Shown: in pieces, positions 34,760 through 43,411 of the stretch
Layout of the letters: every line of letters starts with the position of its first letter
Numbering within the stretch: the stretch's first letter is position 1
DNA from: G965116155 sp965116155
GTDB lineage: Bacteria; Bdellovibrionota; Bdellovibrionia; Bdellovibrionales; UBA1609
Assembly (NCBI GenBank): GCA_965116155.1
Contig: OZ220488.1
Coordinates: 1,488,001 to 1,552,000 of the forward strand
Direction: 5' to 3'
Length of the DNA stretch: 64,000 bases
Program-made: the position numbers and the translations under genes
The notes under the pieces: model-generated
Seen by the model: the letters and a program-made list of their open reading frames with translations, nothing else
Databases searched by the model: none
What the model was told of the DNA's origin: nothing

Positions 34760-36464
34760 GCATTATATCTTGTAGCTGAGCTTTTGCCTCTTCAATATGG
34801 CGGGTGATTTTTTCTGTTTTTGCATCATCTATTGCATCATTCAATTTAAGTTTGGCACTGTATATATGAGAAGGCTTAGAGGTGTTGTGCGAAATAACAG
34901 GAAAAGGCTTATATCCGTGGTCTCCAACCGCTAGAAATAGCAACTGGTTCTGGCCATAGTTTATTATTCTATGCGGCCAGGGCTCCTCTTTATCTAAAAT
35001 AGAGCTATTGGAGACCGCTTTCCCAGTTGCCATGCTATAAATGTAAAATCCAGCATCTTTGTTAGGCTGAGGACCTGCGGGCCGCTCAGCTGTAATAATA
35101 AGTGCACCCGATGAATCTACCGCTACATCCCAAAACAAGTTTTTTCTTTTAAAGCCACTGTCATCAATTTTTAAAGTTGTTTTAGAGACAGCCTTGGCAA
35201 GTGTTTCGGACTCTGGAGAAAATTTAAAAACCTCCAACACTTTTCTGTCGTCTTTAAAAGCAACCCCATAAATGTTCCCTTTGTTATCAACTGATATCAG
35301 CCTTTCTATTTCATCTATGAATTGGTTGTCAATGTATTGAGAATCTCCCGATTTAATATCAACTACAAAGGCTGATTTGTCTTCTGGGTATATGGCAATT
35401 AACTTGTTGTTTACAAAAAAGGGCATCACCTCCGATGAGGAATACTCGGGGAGACTTGATAGCTCTTCGCTGAAATACTCCCCACTTGAGTAGGCTTTTT
35501 GGCCATTGGGATAAATACTAAAACTATTTAGGTCAGTGTGCCATGTGTGGCCTGTTTCGTTATCTATGGTAGTGACTCGCGCCTGGGCAAAGTCTGCTAT
35601 GATTAACTCTTTTCCATCATCGGAATGCGCGGCCAATGACTTAGATTTCGATACTTTTTCTTTAGCAATTATCTTATCTTTATTATCAACGGTCCGCTTG
35701 ATATTCTTAGTAAGAAGCACCAGGTCGCCGTCACTATCTACAAAAGCAAGGTGGTTAGAGCGAGCAATACCCCCCTTGGCCTTTCGTGTTTTAATTTTAC
35801 CAAAGTAACTTTTGCCATTAGGAAGAAACAGCACAGGATGGTATACGTCATAGTCACTCCACAACAAAACAGAGTTATTTTTAAAGTTTCTTATCAAACG
35901 AGTGCCTGCGCGTTTTGGCCACCATATTCCTTTGAACTCCATATTTAAATCAAAGTCTTCAATTTTTAAATCTTTGACCTGTTCCTCAATCCACTTGGCC
36001 CGTTTGTTTTTTGTTTTGCGCAAGTTTTTTTCATAGGTTTCTAGCTTTTTAATAAGCTCCTCGCGAAGCGCTATTAAATTTGCTGATTTTTTCTTTGCAT
36101 CCGACTCAAGCTTTGCAGTCACTTTTGAAACCAAAGATTCTATTTCGATATGCGCCGCTTTATATTGCTCTTTAGGTAGTTGCCCTTGAAGCTGCTTATC
36201 TAAAATATCATAGGCAGCGCTTAAGCCTATGTCCTCAACCTTGCGCTGAGATTGCTTGCCTTTATGCACAAGCTCGTTCTTACTAAGCTGCAATTGGATC
36301 GCAGCCATGCGTTTAATAGTTTTGCCGTAAGGTTGTTGGTTAAGCAGCTCCTCACATGCTGTCGCGCCTTTAGGTGCATGGTTAATTGCAGCACCCTCCT
36401 TAGCAAAGGCTGACGCGCTAACACATAAAGCCAAGCATGCGAGCACTTTTAAGCCTGTCTTCAT
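34740..36464 (-). CDS. Secreted protein of a three-member family (copy 2)
   Basis: A 574-residue paralogue of the proteins at 28190-29914 and 38211-39986. It has a signal peptide (MKTGLKVLACLALCVSASAFA), the conserved helical N-terminal block (KTIKRMAAIQLQLSKNELVH, KQSQRKVEDIGLSAAYDIL, EQYKAAHIEIESLVSKV), then a divergent middle with propeller-like segments (LISVDNKGNIYGVAFKDDRK, VAVDSSGALIITAERP, AGFYIYSMATGK) and the conserved C-terminus ITRHIEEAKAQLQDI. It ends inside the convergent mgtE gene. Its function is unknown; I infer an exported sensor or surface protein. Confidence 0.75.
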   Translation of the reverse strand: MKTGLKVLACLALCVSASAFAKEGAAINHAPKGATACEELLNQQPYGKTIKRMAAIQLQLSKNELVHKGKQSQRKVEDIGLSAAYDILDKQLQGQLPKEQYKAAHIEIESLVSKVTAKLESDAKKKSANLIALREELIKKLETYEKNLRKTKNKRAKWIEEQVKDLKIEDFDLNMEFKGIWWPKRAGTRLIRNFKNNSVLLWSDYDVYHPVLFLPNGKSYFGKIKTRKAKGGIARSNHLAFVDSDGDLVLLTKNIKRTVDNKDKIIAKEKVSKSKSLAAHSDDGKELIIADFAQARVTTIDNETGHTWHTDLNSFSIYPNGQKAYSSGEYFSEELSSLPEYSSSEVMPFFVNNKLIAIYPEDKSAFVVDIKSGDSQYIDNQFIDEIERLISVDNKGNIYGVAFKDDRKVLEVFKFSPESETLAKAVSKTTLKIDDSGFKRKNLFWDVAVDSSGALIITAERPAGPQPNKDAGFYIYSMATGKAVSNSSILDKEEPWPHRIINYGQNQLLFLAVGDHGYKPFPVISHNTSKPSHIYSAKLKLNDAIDDAKTEKITRHIEEAKAQLQDIMLTQLEL

Positions 36465-36673
36465 ATTTTTCTTAATTGCCAGAGGTTCATAGTGTGTTTG
36501 CCCGATGTACGTGGCTTTGACGACGATCTGGTCGCCTTGGACTTAGAGATGCATTGGTGCCTCTAACGAAAGTGTGGCAAATAAGGTCACGTTTCATCCA
36601 CTTGCCTCAAGCAAACCCTGACACAGGCGACACTATTTGCCTCAATTTAGGCTAGCACTCTAAATTAATTTAC
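36465..36673. repeat. Full-length hairpin element downstream of 5S rRNA
   Basis: Read on the minus strand from the 5S gene 3' end: TTTAGAGTGCTAGCC head 9-13 nt after the mature end, an arm GGCAAATAGTG matching ATTTGCC further on, a TTAGAG/CTCTAA second stem, then the tail AAGGCGACCAGATCGTCGTC and GGGCAAACACA. This is the same order of parts as in the element after mnmA, although the arms are different. Confidence 0.75.
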
Positions 36674-36790
36674 GTTGGTATCGTGCTACTCTCGACACAG
36701 GCGTGAGCCTGCACTACCATCACCGCAGGTGAGCTTAACTGCTGAGTTCGGAATGGGTTCAGGTGTACCCTCACCGCTATAAACACCAAC
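36674..36790 (-). rRNA. rrf: 5S ribosomal RNA
   Basis: The minus strand reads GTTGGTGTTTATAGCGGTGA at the 5' end, then the universal CCTGAACCCATTCCGAACTC and GAGAGTAGCACGATACCAAC at the 3' end; the ends pair to form helix I. The length of 117 nt is typical. No 16S or 23S gene or tRNA is next to it: it is flanked by protein genes, so it is an orphan 5S gene. Confidence 0.96.
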
Positions 36791-36798
36791 AGGTAGTA

Positions 36799-36827
36799 TT
36801 TTTATGCGAGTATTTTTTATAAGTCAA
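36799..36827 (-). promoter_or_regulatory. Putative promoter of the 5S rRNA gene
   Basis: On the minus strand TTGACT (36827-36822), a 17-nt spacer and TAAAAA (36804-36799) fit a sigma-70 promoter; the mature 5S end is 9 nt after the -10 box. The -10 box is only a partial match. Confidence 0.55.
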
Positions 36828-36873
36828 TATTATTCCATTATTGGTGTATGTTAGGGGTCCACTAGGGGAAGTT

Positions 36874-38199
36874 ATGCGTATGTGCAGCAACAAAACAGCT
36901 TTTTTGTCCATAGGGATATGGGTAGCGCCTTTGTGCGTCTGTGCTTTTATGGGGTCCCTTATGGGGCTGAGGGTGGCCCAAGCCGCAGAACCAGCATCAA
37001 ACCCAGTGGAGCCCGTGGCGGCCAATTGCTTTAAAATTTTACAAAGCGCCTATGCTCAAGGCACTCAAGAGTCTTTGGGCGAGGCTTTGGGCAGGGTAAA
37101 TGACAAATATCTCAGCGAGCAAGATTTGGCCCAGTGGAGGGCTTTAAGCGCCAAAAGGTATAAAGATTTCAGAGCCCATGCTTTGCACAATTTGCGCGAC
37201 AAAGAAAAAAAACAACACCTCCTCATTTTAACTAAAGAGCACCTGGAAAAAACTTTAGCTAGCATTAAAAACAGCAAATCTGAAGCCCTGGGCCGTTTAG
37301 AGCAGTTGGACACTGAGTATGGCACTGAGCACTTGAACCGCTTTCAGCGAGAAGAAGCCAGCGTGCAAGAAGAGCTAATGAAGCTAAAGGACCAGATGCG
37401 TAAGAAGAGCTTTCTGCTGCGTCCTTTTTGGCGCGCAAAAACTTGGCCTACAAAACGAGCTCTAAGAAGCCGGCTGCATAAAATCCATGTTAGCGTTTTC
37501 TCAAAAGGAGAGTCTACTTCCAGTGCTACGTGGAGTGCTTTTGTCAAAATTGGTTCAGAGGTAGAGCAGTGGAAAAAGCTCTCCCAAGACTCCGAACTGT
37601 ATGAACAGGTGCTTAAAACACAATTGGCATTTTTAGAAGATCAGATCAGAGAGATAGAAATGATTTTGCAGCATAAGCGGCTCTACCAAGAGGGCTTTGA
37701 GCAAGAGGAGCTGCAAGACGGCCAAGATCACACAGAAACAGAAGGCAATATATATGATTATATGTTTTTGGCAGACAAAGAATACGCCGCCGGAGAGCAG
37801 GTGGTTTTAATGCTATTACAGTATTCTAGCTTTCAAGAAAGTTCTGGCGAAGATGGCCGGCGACTTTTGGATGATTTGTTTTTGGAGGCTGCTTTGCGCG
37901 GCGAAAATCTGGATGACTTAAAAGATAACATAAATGCTCTTAGACAAAAGTGGATGCGCGCTGACATTCGCAGCAACACGATCAACCAAGAACGCGTAAG
38001 AGCTTTAGAGAAGCAGGTTTTAGATCTAATAGCATCTAGAGATCAAGTGCAAGCCCAGCACGAGCAGGCTGAGAAAGACTTTGCAAAGCGTTTGCACAAA
38101 CTCAAAAAAAACCGATTTAGAAAAAGCTTTCTCTTAGGCACAACGGCCTTTGTGGTATTCGAAATCGGGTATCATACCTTTTTATGGTATTTCACATAG
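36874..38199 (+). CDS. Coiled-coil exported protein, unknown
   Basis: A 441-residue protein. ATG 36874 has AGGGGAAG just upstream and opens a signal peptide (to about 38, ...GLRVAQAAEPAS). The body is rich in Lys/Glu/Leu heptad-like sequence (about 85-180 and 330-410: RLEQLDTEYGTEHLNRFQRE, ALEKQVLDLIASRDQVQAQH), so it is mostly coiled coil. A basic stretch (HKLKKNRFRKSF) precedes a C-terminal hydrophobic helix (LLGTTAFVVFEIGYHTFLWY), suggesting an anchor. It is divergent from the 5S gene and overlaps or abuts the next gene, a secreted-family paralogue, so they may be an operon. No family recognised. Confidence 0.65.
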   Translation: MRMCSNKTAFLSIGIWVAPLCVCAFMGSLMGLRVAQAAEPASNPVEPVAANCFKILQSAYAQGTQESLGEALGRVNDKYLSEQDLAQWRALSAKRYKDFRAHALHNLRDKEKKQHLLILTKEHLEKTLASIKNSKSEALGRLEQLDTEYGTEHLNRFQREEASVQEELMKLKDQMRKKSFLLRPFWRAKTWPTKRALRSRLHKIHVSVFSKGESTSSATWSAFVKIGSEVEQWKKLSQDSELYEQVLKTQLAFLEDQIREIEMILQHKRLYQEGFEQEELQDGQDHTETEGNIYDYMFLADKEYAAGEQVVLMLLQYSSFQESSGEDGRRLLDDLFLEAALRGENLDDLKDNINALRQKWMRADIRSNTINQERVRALEKQVLDLIASRDQVQAQHEQAEKDFAKRLHKLKKNRFRKSFLLGTTAFVVFEIGYHTFLWYFT

Positions 38200-38210
38200 A
38201 GTATTTGCAT

Positions 38211-39986
38211 ATGCCCATGTTTATAAAAGCACTAAAATGCTTGTTCGCATGCTTGGCTTTATGTGTTAGCGCGTCAGCCTTCGCTAAGGATGATGTTGCA
38301 ATTAACCATGCACCAGCTAAAGGCGCAGCAAAATGTGAGGAGCTGCTTAACCAACAACCTTACGGCCAAAAACCTTACGGCAAAATTATTAAACGCATGG
38401 CTGCGATCAAAATGCAGCTTAGTAAGAATGCGCTTGTGCATAAGGGCAAGCAATCTCAGCGCAAGGCTGAGGACATAGGCTTAAGGGTGGCTTATGATAT
38501 TTTAGATAAGCAGCTTCAAGGGCAACTACCTAAAGAGCAATATGAAGCAGCGCTTATTGAAATAGAATCTTTGGTTTCAAAAGTGACTACAAAGCTTGAG
38601 GTGGATGAAAACAAAAAGCAAAAAACCTTAGCAGCGCTTCAGCACGAGCGCGCGGCGCTGATTAAAAATATAGAAACCTATGAAAGCAAAAGAAGGGATC
38701 TACTTCAGGGAGCGTTGGGTGAAGCTGTAAAAATGAAAAAATGGGATTTAAAGGTAAAGTTCGACGGTGCATATTGGAGAGTTCGCAGTGGGGCCATTTT
38801 AATATGGGACTATAGTAATAGTAGCAACTCTGTTGCCTTAATTGATAACAAGGCAAGATTTCTGGATACAGATTCACCGTCTAAAGAAATCCCACTGTAC
38901 TATAAGGGGGGCAGTTATTTTGGTAATACGTTTAAGTTTTCATCTAGCAGTGACGCAGAAATTGGGGACATGGTCAGTAGTTATTCAATGCATAGGGTTA
39001 AACAGGCCTTTTTAAACACGGAAGCAAACCTTGTAATTTTTGATAAGGGTTACGAATACACGATTAATAATACAGGTAAAGTGATTGATAAAAAAAGAGT
39101 GTCTCAAACAATGCCCTTAGTGGGTTTTTCGCAGAGCCAAATAATGGTAGCAGACTTCAATGGCTCAAAACTTACCACAAAAGACACCGGCACAGGCAAT
39201 GAGGAAAGTGTTGATCTAACTCGTTTTAGTATTTATGACGGCAGCAAGGAAAGAGAGGCAAGCCCACTTGAGTTTGACAGGGTTTTAAAAAAGATGTCAA
39301 AAAATACGGTACCTTTATCTGTTGTAACAGACAGCAAGTTGATTGCTCTATATGAAAAGGATGCCTTTATTGTTGATAGCATGTCTGGGCATGCAAGATT
39401 AATTAATTTCTTTGAGCCTGAAAGCGTCCAGTATCGTCATAGAAAACAGTTGGTATCCGTTGATAGAGACGGAAACATTTATGGGACTTTTATAAAAAAA
39501 GGCGAAAAAGTTTTGGAGGTTTTTAAGTTTTCCCCAGAGTCCCAAACGCCTAATACAGCTGTTTATAAAACCACTTTGAAAATTGAACTTAATGCTTTTA
39601 ATAGCGAAAATATATTTGATGATACTACTACTGTGGACTCAACAGGTCGTTACGTTATTGCCCTTGAAAGGGGGCCAAGTGCACCAGGGGTTTATCTGTA
39701 TAGTATGGAGCTGGGTATCAAACTAGGTAATACTTCTATATTAGAAGGCCTAACAGACCCGAGTGACGAGGTGATAGATGTGGTCAACCATGGTCAGAAC
39801 CAGCTGATGTTCGTACTTGCCTCTGAAGATAATGAAAGCGGGCGTACGGTTTTTTATGTGTCTAGCGCTAAGTTTAATTTTAATGACAATAAACTCGGCG
39901 AAGTGGATAAAATCATCCACCAGATTGAAGAGGCAAAAGCTCAGCTACAAGATGTTGAGTTGAAACTTGCGGAGACAAGCAAGTAA
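38211..39986 (+). CDS. Secreted protein of a three-member family (copy 3)
   Basis: A 591-residue paralogue of 28190-29914 and 34740-36464. The N-terminus MPMFIKALKCLFACLALCVS is a signal peptide; the first 150 residues match copies 1 and 2 closely, including a small in-frame duplication (NQQPYGQKPYGK). The middle has diverged almost completely, keeping only LVSVDRDGNIYGTFIKKGEK-type segments and VYLYSM. The C-terminus HQIEEAKAQLQDVELKLAE is conserved. An alternative start is ATG 38217. The gap to the preceding coiled-coil gene is only 11 bp, suggesting cotranscription. Confidence 0.75.
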   Translation: MPMFIKALKCLFACLALCVSASAFAKDDVAINHAPAKGAAKCEELLNQQPYGQKPYGKIIKRMAAIKMQLSKNALVHKGKQSQRKAEDIGLRVAYDILDKQLQGQLPKEQYEAALIEIESLVSKVTTKLEVDENKKQKTLAALQHERAALIKNIETYESKRRDLLQGALGEAVKMKKWDLKVKFDGAYWRVRSGAILIWDYSNSSNSVALIDNKARFLDTDSPSKEIPLYYKGGSYFGNTFKFSSSSDAEIGDMVSSYSMHRVKQAFLNTEANLVIFDKGYEYTINNTGKVIDKKRVSQTMPLVGFSQSQIMVADFNGSKLTTKDTGTGNEESVDLTRFSIYDGSKEREASPLEFDRVLKKMSKNTVPLSVVTDSKLIALYEKDAFIVDSMSGHARLINFFEPESVQYRHRKQLVSVDRDGNIYGTFIKKGEKVLEVFKFSPESQTPNTAVYKTTLKIELNAFNSENIFDDTTTVDSTGRYVIALERGPSAPGVYLYSMELGIKLGNTSILEGLTDPSDEVIDVVNHGQNQLMFVLASEDNESGRTVFYVSSAKFNFNDNKLGEVDKIIHQIEEAKAQLQDVELKLAETSK

Positions 39987-40310
39987 GCATGAAAAAAGCG
40001 TCTAGGCTCTCTTTAAAAGCACGAGGCTTTGACGAGAGTGTCGCGGCCTTGGGCGTTGACGGGAGTGTGGTAAATCGAGTTTGCTCAGTTTGTCTTAGAT
40101 TAAGCGCACTCGGACACAGGCGTGGTTATTTGCCTAGGCCAACATTAGCCCCATTTCAGGTGCGCCGCTTTAACTCGATTTACAGGGCCATAAAAGCCTT
40201 ATAGGTCGCAAAACAAACTCGGGCCTTTCGTTTGTCCCAAGAATAGACGCGCCTGAGCTGCCCTTGGGACGGCACTTACTGGCCAAGTTTGTTTTACTAG
40301 CGCTCTAATC
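39987..40310. repeat. Hairpin element of the minus-strand gene 40305-40976
   Basis: Read on the minus strand from 40310: head GATTAGAGCGCTAG, which contains the gene's stop; arms AAAACAAACT/AGTTTGTTTT; joint GCGACCTATAAGG; then a second, longer hairpin with arms GTAAATCGAGTT/AACTCGATTTAC instead of the usual short one; then the tail GTCAAAGCCTCGTGC. Short open frames here are not genes. Confidence 0.8.
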
Positions 40311-40976
40311 CTTTAAAAAAGCGTTCCATTCGGCGCTCCAAGGAGGCGGAAGGCTTTGGCACTGGTAGCTAAAATCTACCTCGTCTACGGGTTTCCAGTA
40401 GGATTGGGGACTGTAGAAGGTGTTAGGCTCATGGAATACGCGCTTTTGGTCCTCTGGGTCTAAGGGCTGCACAGAGACACGGCTTTTTTGGGTGTTTTTA
40501 GGGCCAAGCTCCACGCGGTTAGAGTGGGTTTTTTCTGCAGGGTGCAAATAGTACTCGTATACGCCGAGCCTTAGGGTTTGCTTGTCAAAAACAAAGGTCT
40601 TTAAGCCTCTAAAGAGCGCATAATGCCATACCATATAAGGGTGCTCGCCGACGCCTTTTTTTTCGTCTTCGCGGCTTAGTACGGTGCCATCAGGCAGTTC
40701 CCACTTGCCCATGGCGCTGCCTTGCACGATGGCGTACATGAGATACCGCTCGTCCTCTTGTGCTTGGTGCATATAATGACCGCCTTGCGTAAAGGGTGTA
40801 ATAGGCTCTTTTTGAGCATGCCGAAAATCAAACAAATGCATACCGCGCTTAATAGAGTTGTGCGAATGCAAAAGCAGCTCCCTATGGGGAGGGTTTTGTT
40901 GATTTTTGCACAAAAAAGCATCATCCGACCCCAGTACAGTAAAAAACCACATAAGGGTCGAGGCAATACTCTGCAC
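40305..40976 (-). CDS. Hypothetical protein
   Basis: A 223-residue protein, not recognised. GTG 40976 is chosen because GGGGAG stands 8 nt upstream; GTG 41021 and ATG 41006 are further upstream without a ribosome site. The first 20 residues (MQSIASTLMWFFTVLGSDDA) are hydrophobic and could be a weak signal. The body contains MYAIVQGSAMGKWELPDGTV, PYMVWHYALFRGLKTFVFDK and many aromatic residues, suggesting a beta-rich fold. The stop TAG is supplied by the repeat head GATTAGAGCGCTAG. Confidence 0.55.
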   Translation of the reverse strand: MQSIASTLMWFFTVLGSDDAFLCKNQQNPPHRELLLHSHNSIKRGMHLFDFRHAQKEPITPFTQGGHYMHQAQEDERYLMYAIVQGSAMGKWELPDGTVLSREDEKKGVGEHPYMVWHYALFRGLKTFVFDKQTLRLGVYEYYLHPAEKTHSNRVELGPKNTQKSRVSVQPLDPEDQKRVFHEPNTFYSPQSYWKPVDEVDFSYQCQSLPPPWSAEWNAFLKD

Positions 40977-41284
40977 GATGTTTTCTCCCCAGCCGGCCAT
41001 ATGCATGGCCGTATCGGTCACTTGAAGTTAGAGCGTTAGTCCAATATCCTGGGATTAAGCGTCGGCGTCCTGATAGCCTCTGGAAGAGGCGGCCATCAGG
41101 GCGCCAAGCGTCCCGCAGAATATTGGGCGGCCTATAAGGGATCTATGGCCCTGCGGCTTTGGGCGATTTTTAGGCCCAAGGCCGCGACGCTTACGTCAAA
41201 GCCCCGTGCATTGAGTAAGCCTAAGTTAGAGCGTTAGTCCAATACTCTGGGATTAAGTGCTGGATGATTAGGTGAGAGGCTGTT
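40977..41284. repeat. Hairpin element and start of a second unit
   Basis: One complete unit on the plus strand from 41028: head TTAGAGCGTTAG; arms CCAATATCCTG/CAGAATATTGG; inner CCTGAT...ATCAGG stem; joint GGCGGCCTATAAGGGATCTA; second hairpin GCGGCTTTGGGC/GCCCAAGGCCGC; tail GTGCATTGAGTAAGCC. A second head, TTAGAGCGTTAGTCCAATAC, begins 198 bp later at 41226. It is cut off by the start region of the lipoprotein gene at 41285. Confidence 0.8.
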
Positions 41285-43411
41285 GTGGCGCAATTACGCA
41301 ACATAATACTTGGCAAGGCCTTTGTGGCAGTGGTGGCAATTGGGGTTGTGGGCTGCAGCAGCGTGCCCCAGCGCGAGCCCCAACGCGTGCCCTTGTCGCA
41401 AGCCCAAGAGCAGCAAAATGCGCAAATCCTTTTAGAGCGCCAATTTTTGCGTGAGCTGGGTACTAAAGTGCACTCTGTAGTAGAGGCGAACACTTTTTTA
41501 CTAAGGCGCCTTTATGTTTGCGTAACCTATGCTCGCTACCATGCGCGCCCGTTGCCGGAGTTTGTAATGAGGGCAAGAGCCTTAGAGGTAGAAGATAATA
41601 TGCGCCTTAGCGCGAGTGTGAGGAGCACTAATAGCTGGGGCTCTTTTGATAAAGACGATTTAAAACAGACCTGCCCGCAGTATTTTTATCAAGTACAGCA
41701 GATGTCTCAGCAAACCTACCCTGCCATTAAAAAACTACTTGCTATGCATGGGGTTTTAAAAAAGCAAACCATGCAGCAGCTGTGGGGGCTGATGTTAAAA
41801 GAGCTACAGTACGCGCATTTTAAAAAAACGGGCACTAAATTGAGTTATAGTTTAAAGCTTACAGCAGTAGAAACTCCAGCTGGCCCTACTGTTGGGCCTA
41901 GGCGCTGGGTGTATAAAAAAGCCAGCGCCCCAGCCAAGCTCCCTAAAAAGTGGGGCGTAGAGGGTGTGGATTTTTCGCCTCCCGTTAAGAGTAGCCATAT
42001 AAACAATGTGTTTCATAATATCGAAGGCTTAGAGTTTAGCGGGCTTGATATAGAGCGGTATGTGTTTGATAGTAACGCTAAAGAGCATGGCGCCATGCCG
42101 GGCAAGGTTGTGCCGGTGGGTTTTGGGCAAAACACACGCATGCTGCAGCCGCATCAAGCTGTTTATGCGCCTAAGGCTTTTAAAAATTATTGTGATGTAT
42201 TTAATTTTAGCTTGCACTGGGGTGAGGGCTCTAGGGCCCAGTGCCATGCGTACCATAAAACACTTTTAAAAGTAAGCCAGCATTTGGGCATTGCAGAGCA
42301 CCAAGATCCAGATTACGCGCAAGCCGAAAGCGCATCTAAAGCGCGCTGCACGCAGGGTGAGGCGGTAGATAGTGTGCTGTTACAAAAAATCCAAAAGGCC
42401 GTGGATAAAAGCTGTGCCTTGTGGTCTGGGTTAAATTTTAACTACGATGTTAAAGCAAAAAAAAGAGTATTTAGTTTTGACTCAAAAAAATCGGCACAAA
42501 AATTATCAAAGCTCACTACAAAAGAGTTAGAGCAGCTCTATTTGGTGGGGAGTGTGCTAAAGCAATTTTCTAACGAGTGGAGCTTTGATGAAATAAAAAA
42601 ACACCAAAACCTTACTGGCCTCTGGGTTAAAGACACGCTAATTAACATGGTGGGGGCGGTGCCTTTTTTGGTTATGCTAAAAACCTTTGCCTTGCAGGAT
42701 CTAGCGGATTGGCAAGATGTATCGGATTTAAGAGGGCTGAGTGATAAAACCTGGCAAGATATGGAGCGTGTGTTTGCTTACAAGCTAAAGCGTGGGCATG
42801 CGTTGAGTGCACACACTCAGCAGCATATAAACGAGGCTCATTTGGATCTTATGCAGTTTGTACCCTTGGTTACAGACATGGTCCAAAATCCTCCACAAAG
42901 CTTTCTGGCGCAGGGCTTGAGTGCGGAGGGTGTTGAGCGTCTGGCTGCAGGTTTAACCAAGCGTTATGAGAGCCTGTGGCACCAGGGCAAAACTGTAGCG
43001 GTGCTTTTTATTGCGACAATAGGTTTTTGTGCGGCTCCTTTTTCAAAAGCATTAAAGGCTTTCAAATTTGTTAAGGCCGCTGCCAAGGTGGAGAGTTTAA
43101 GGGCGTTGCCTGGCATAGGAGGGGCATTTTTTTCTTGTGGTTGGTCGTTTGATGTTGTGGCTAATGCGGGCTATTTTGTTTGGGCGGCTTATGATGGAGC
43201 CAAGGTAGTGGATGGGTTTTTATCTATGGGTAACAAGCTTGTGCGGTACGAAGATTTAGACCAAGTGCAAAAAGACGTCCTTTTTGAGATGGCATTTATG
43301 CCAGTGGGCATAGCTGGCACAACAAAGGCTGCGCGTGCGCTTCGTCAAAAGCTCCAAAAACAAAAACAAAAAGCCCACAAGGCCTTGCAAAAACTACGTG
43401 CGCCCAATTAG
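41285..43411 (+). CDS. Large lipoprotein, paralogue of 20391-22628
   Basis: A 708-residue exported protein of unknown function. GTG 41285 is preceded by GAGAGG at 5 nt. The signal peptide ends in the lipobox GVVGC, followed by the same leader as in the protein at 20391 (SQAQEQQNAQILLERQFLRE). The body shares only scattered blocks with it (PAIKK.L..HGVLKKQ, LMLKELQYAHFKKTGTKLSY, YAPKAFKNYCDVFN, WQDMERVF, LMQFVPLV). Two hydrophobic stretches lie near the C-terminus (about 570-590 and 610-640). The gene is bracketed by heads of the same repeat family in the same orientation, and its stop TAG is part of the downstream head AATTAGAGTGTTAGCC. Confidence 0.7.
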   Translation: MAQLRNIILGKAFVAVVAIGVVGCSSVPQREPQRVPLSQAQEQQNAQILLERQFLRELGTKVHSVVEANTFLLRRLYVCVTYARYHARPLPEFVMRARALEVEDNMRLSASVRSTNSWGSFDKDDLKQTCPQYFYQVQQMSQQTYPAIKKLLAMHGVLKKQTMQQLWGLMLKELQYAHFKKTGTKLSYSLKLTAVETPAGPTVGPRRWVYKKASAPAKLPKKWGVEGVDFSPPVKSSHINNVFHNIEGLEFSGLDIERYVFDSNAKEHGAMPGKVVPVGFGQNTRMLQPHQAVYAPKAFKNYCDVFNFSLHWGEGSRAQCHAYHKTLLKVSQHLGIAEHQDPDYAQAESASKARCTQGEAVDSVLLQKIQKAVDKSCALWSGLNFNYDVKAKKRVFSFDSKKSAQKLSKLTTKELEQLYLVGSVLKQFSNEWSFDEIKKHQNLTGLWVKDTLINMVGAVPFLVMLKTFALQDLADWQDVSDLRGLSDKTWQDMERVFAYKLKRGHALSAHTQQHINEAHLDLMQFVPLVTDMVQNPPQSFLAQGLSAEGVERLAAGLTKRYESLWHQGKTVAVLFIATIGFCAAPFSKALKAFKFVKAAAKVESLRALPGIGGAFFSCGWSFDVVANAGYFVWAAYDGAKVVDGFLSMGNKLVRYEDLDQVQKDVLFEMAFMPVGIAGTTKAARALRQKLQKQKQKAHKALQKLRAPN

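Noticed and set aside
39989..40204. 71-codon open frame after the third secreted paralogue
   Set aside because: It lies entirely inside a hairpin element, including both arms of its second stem.
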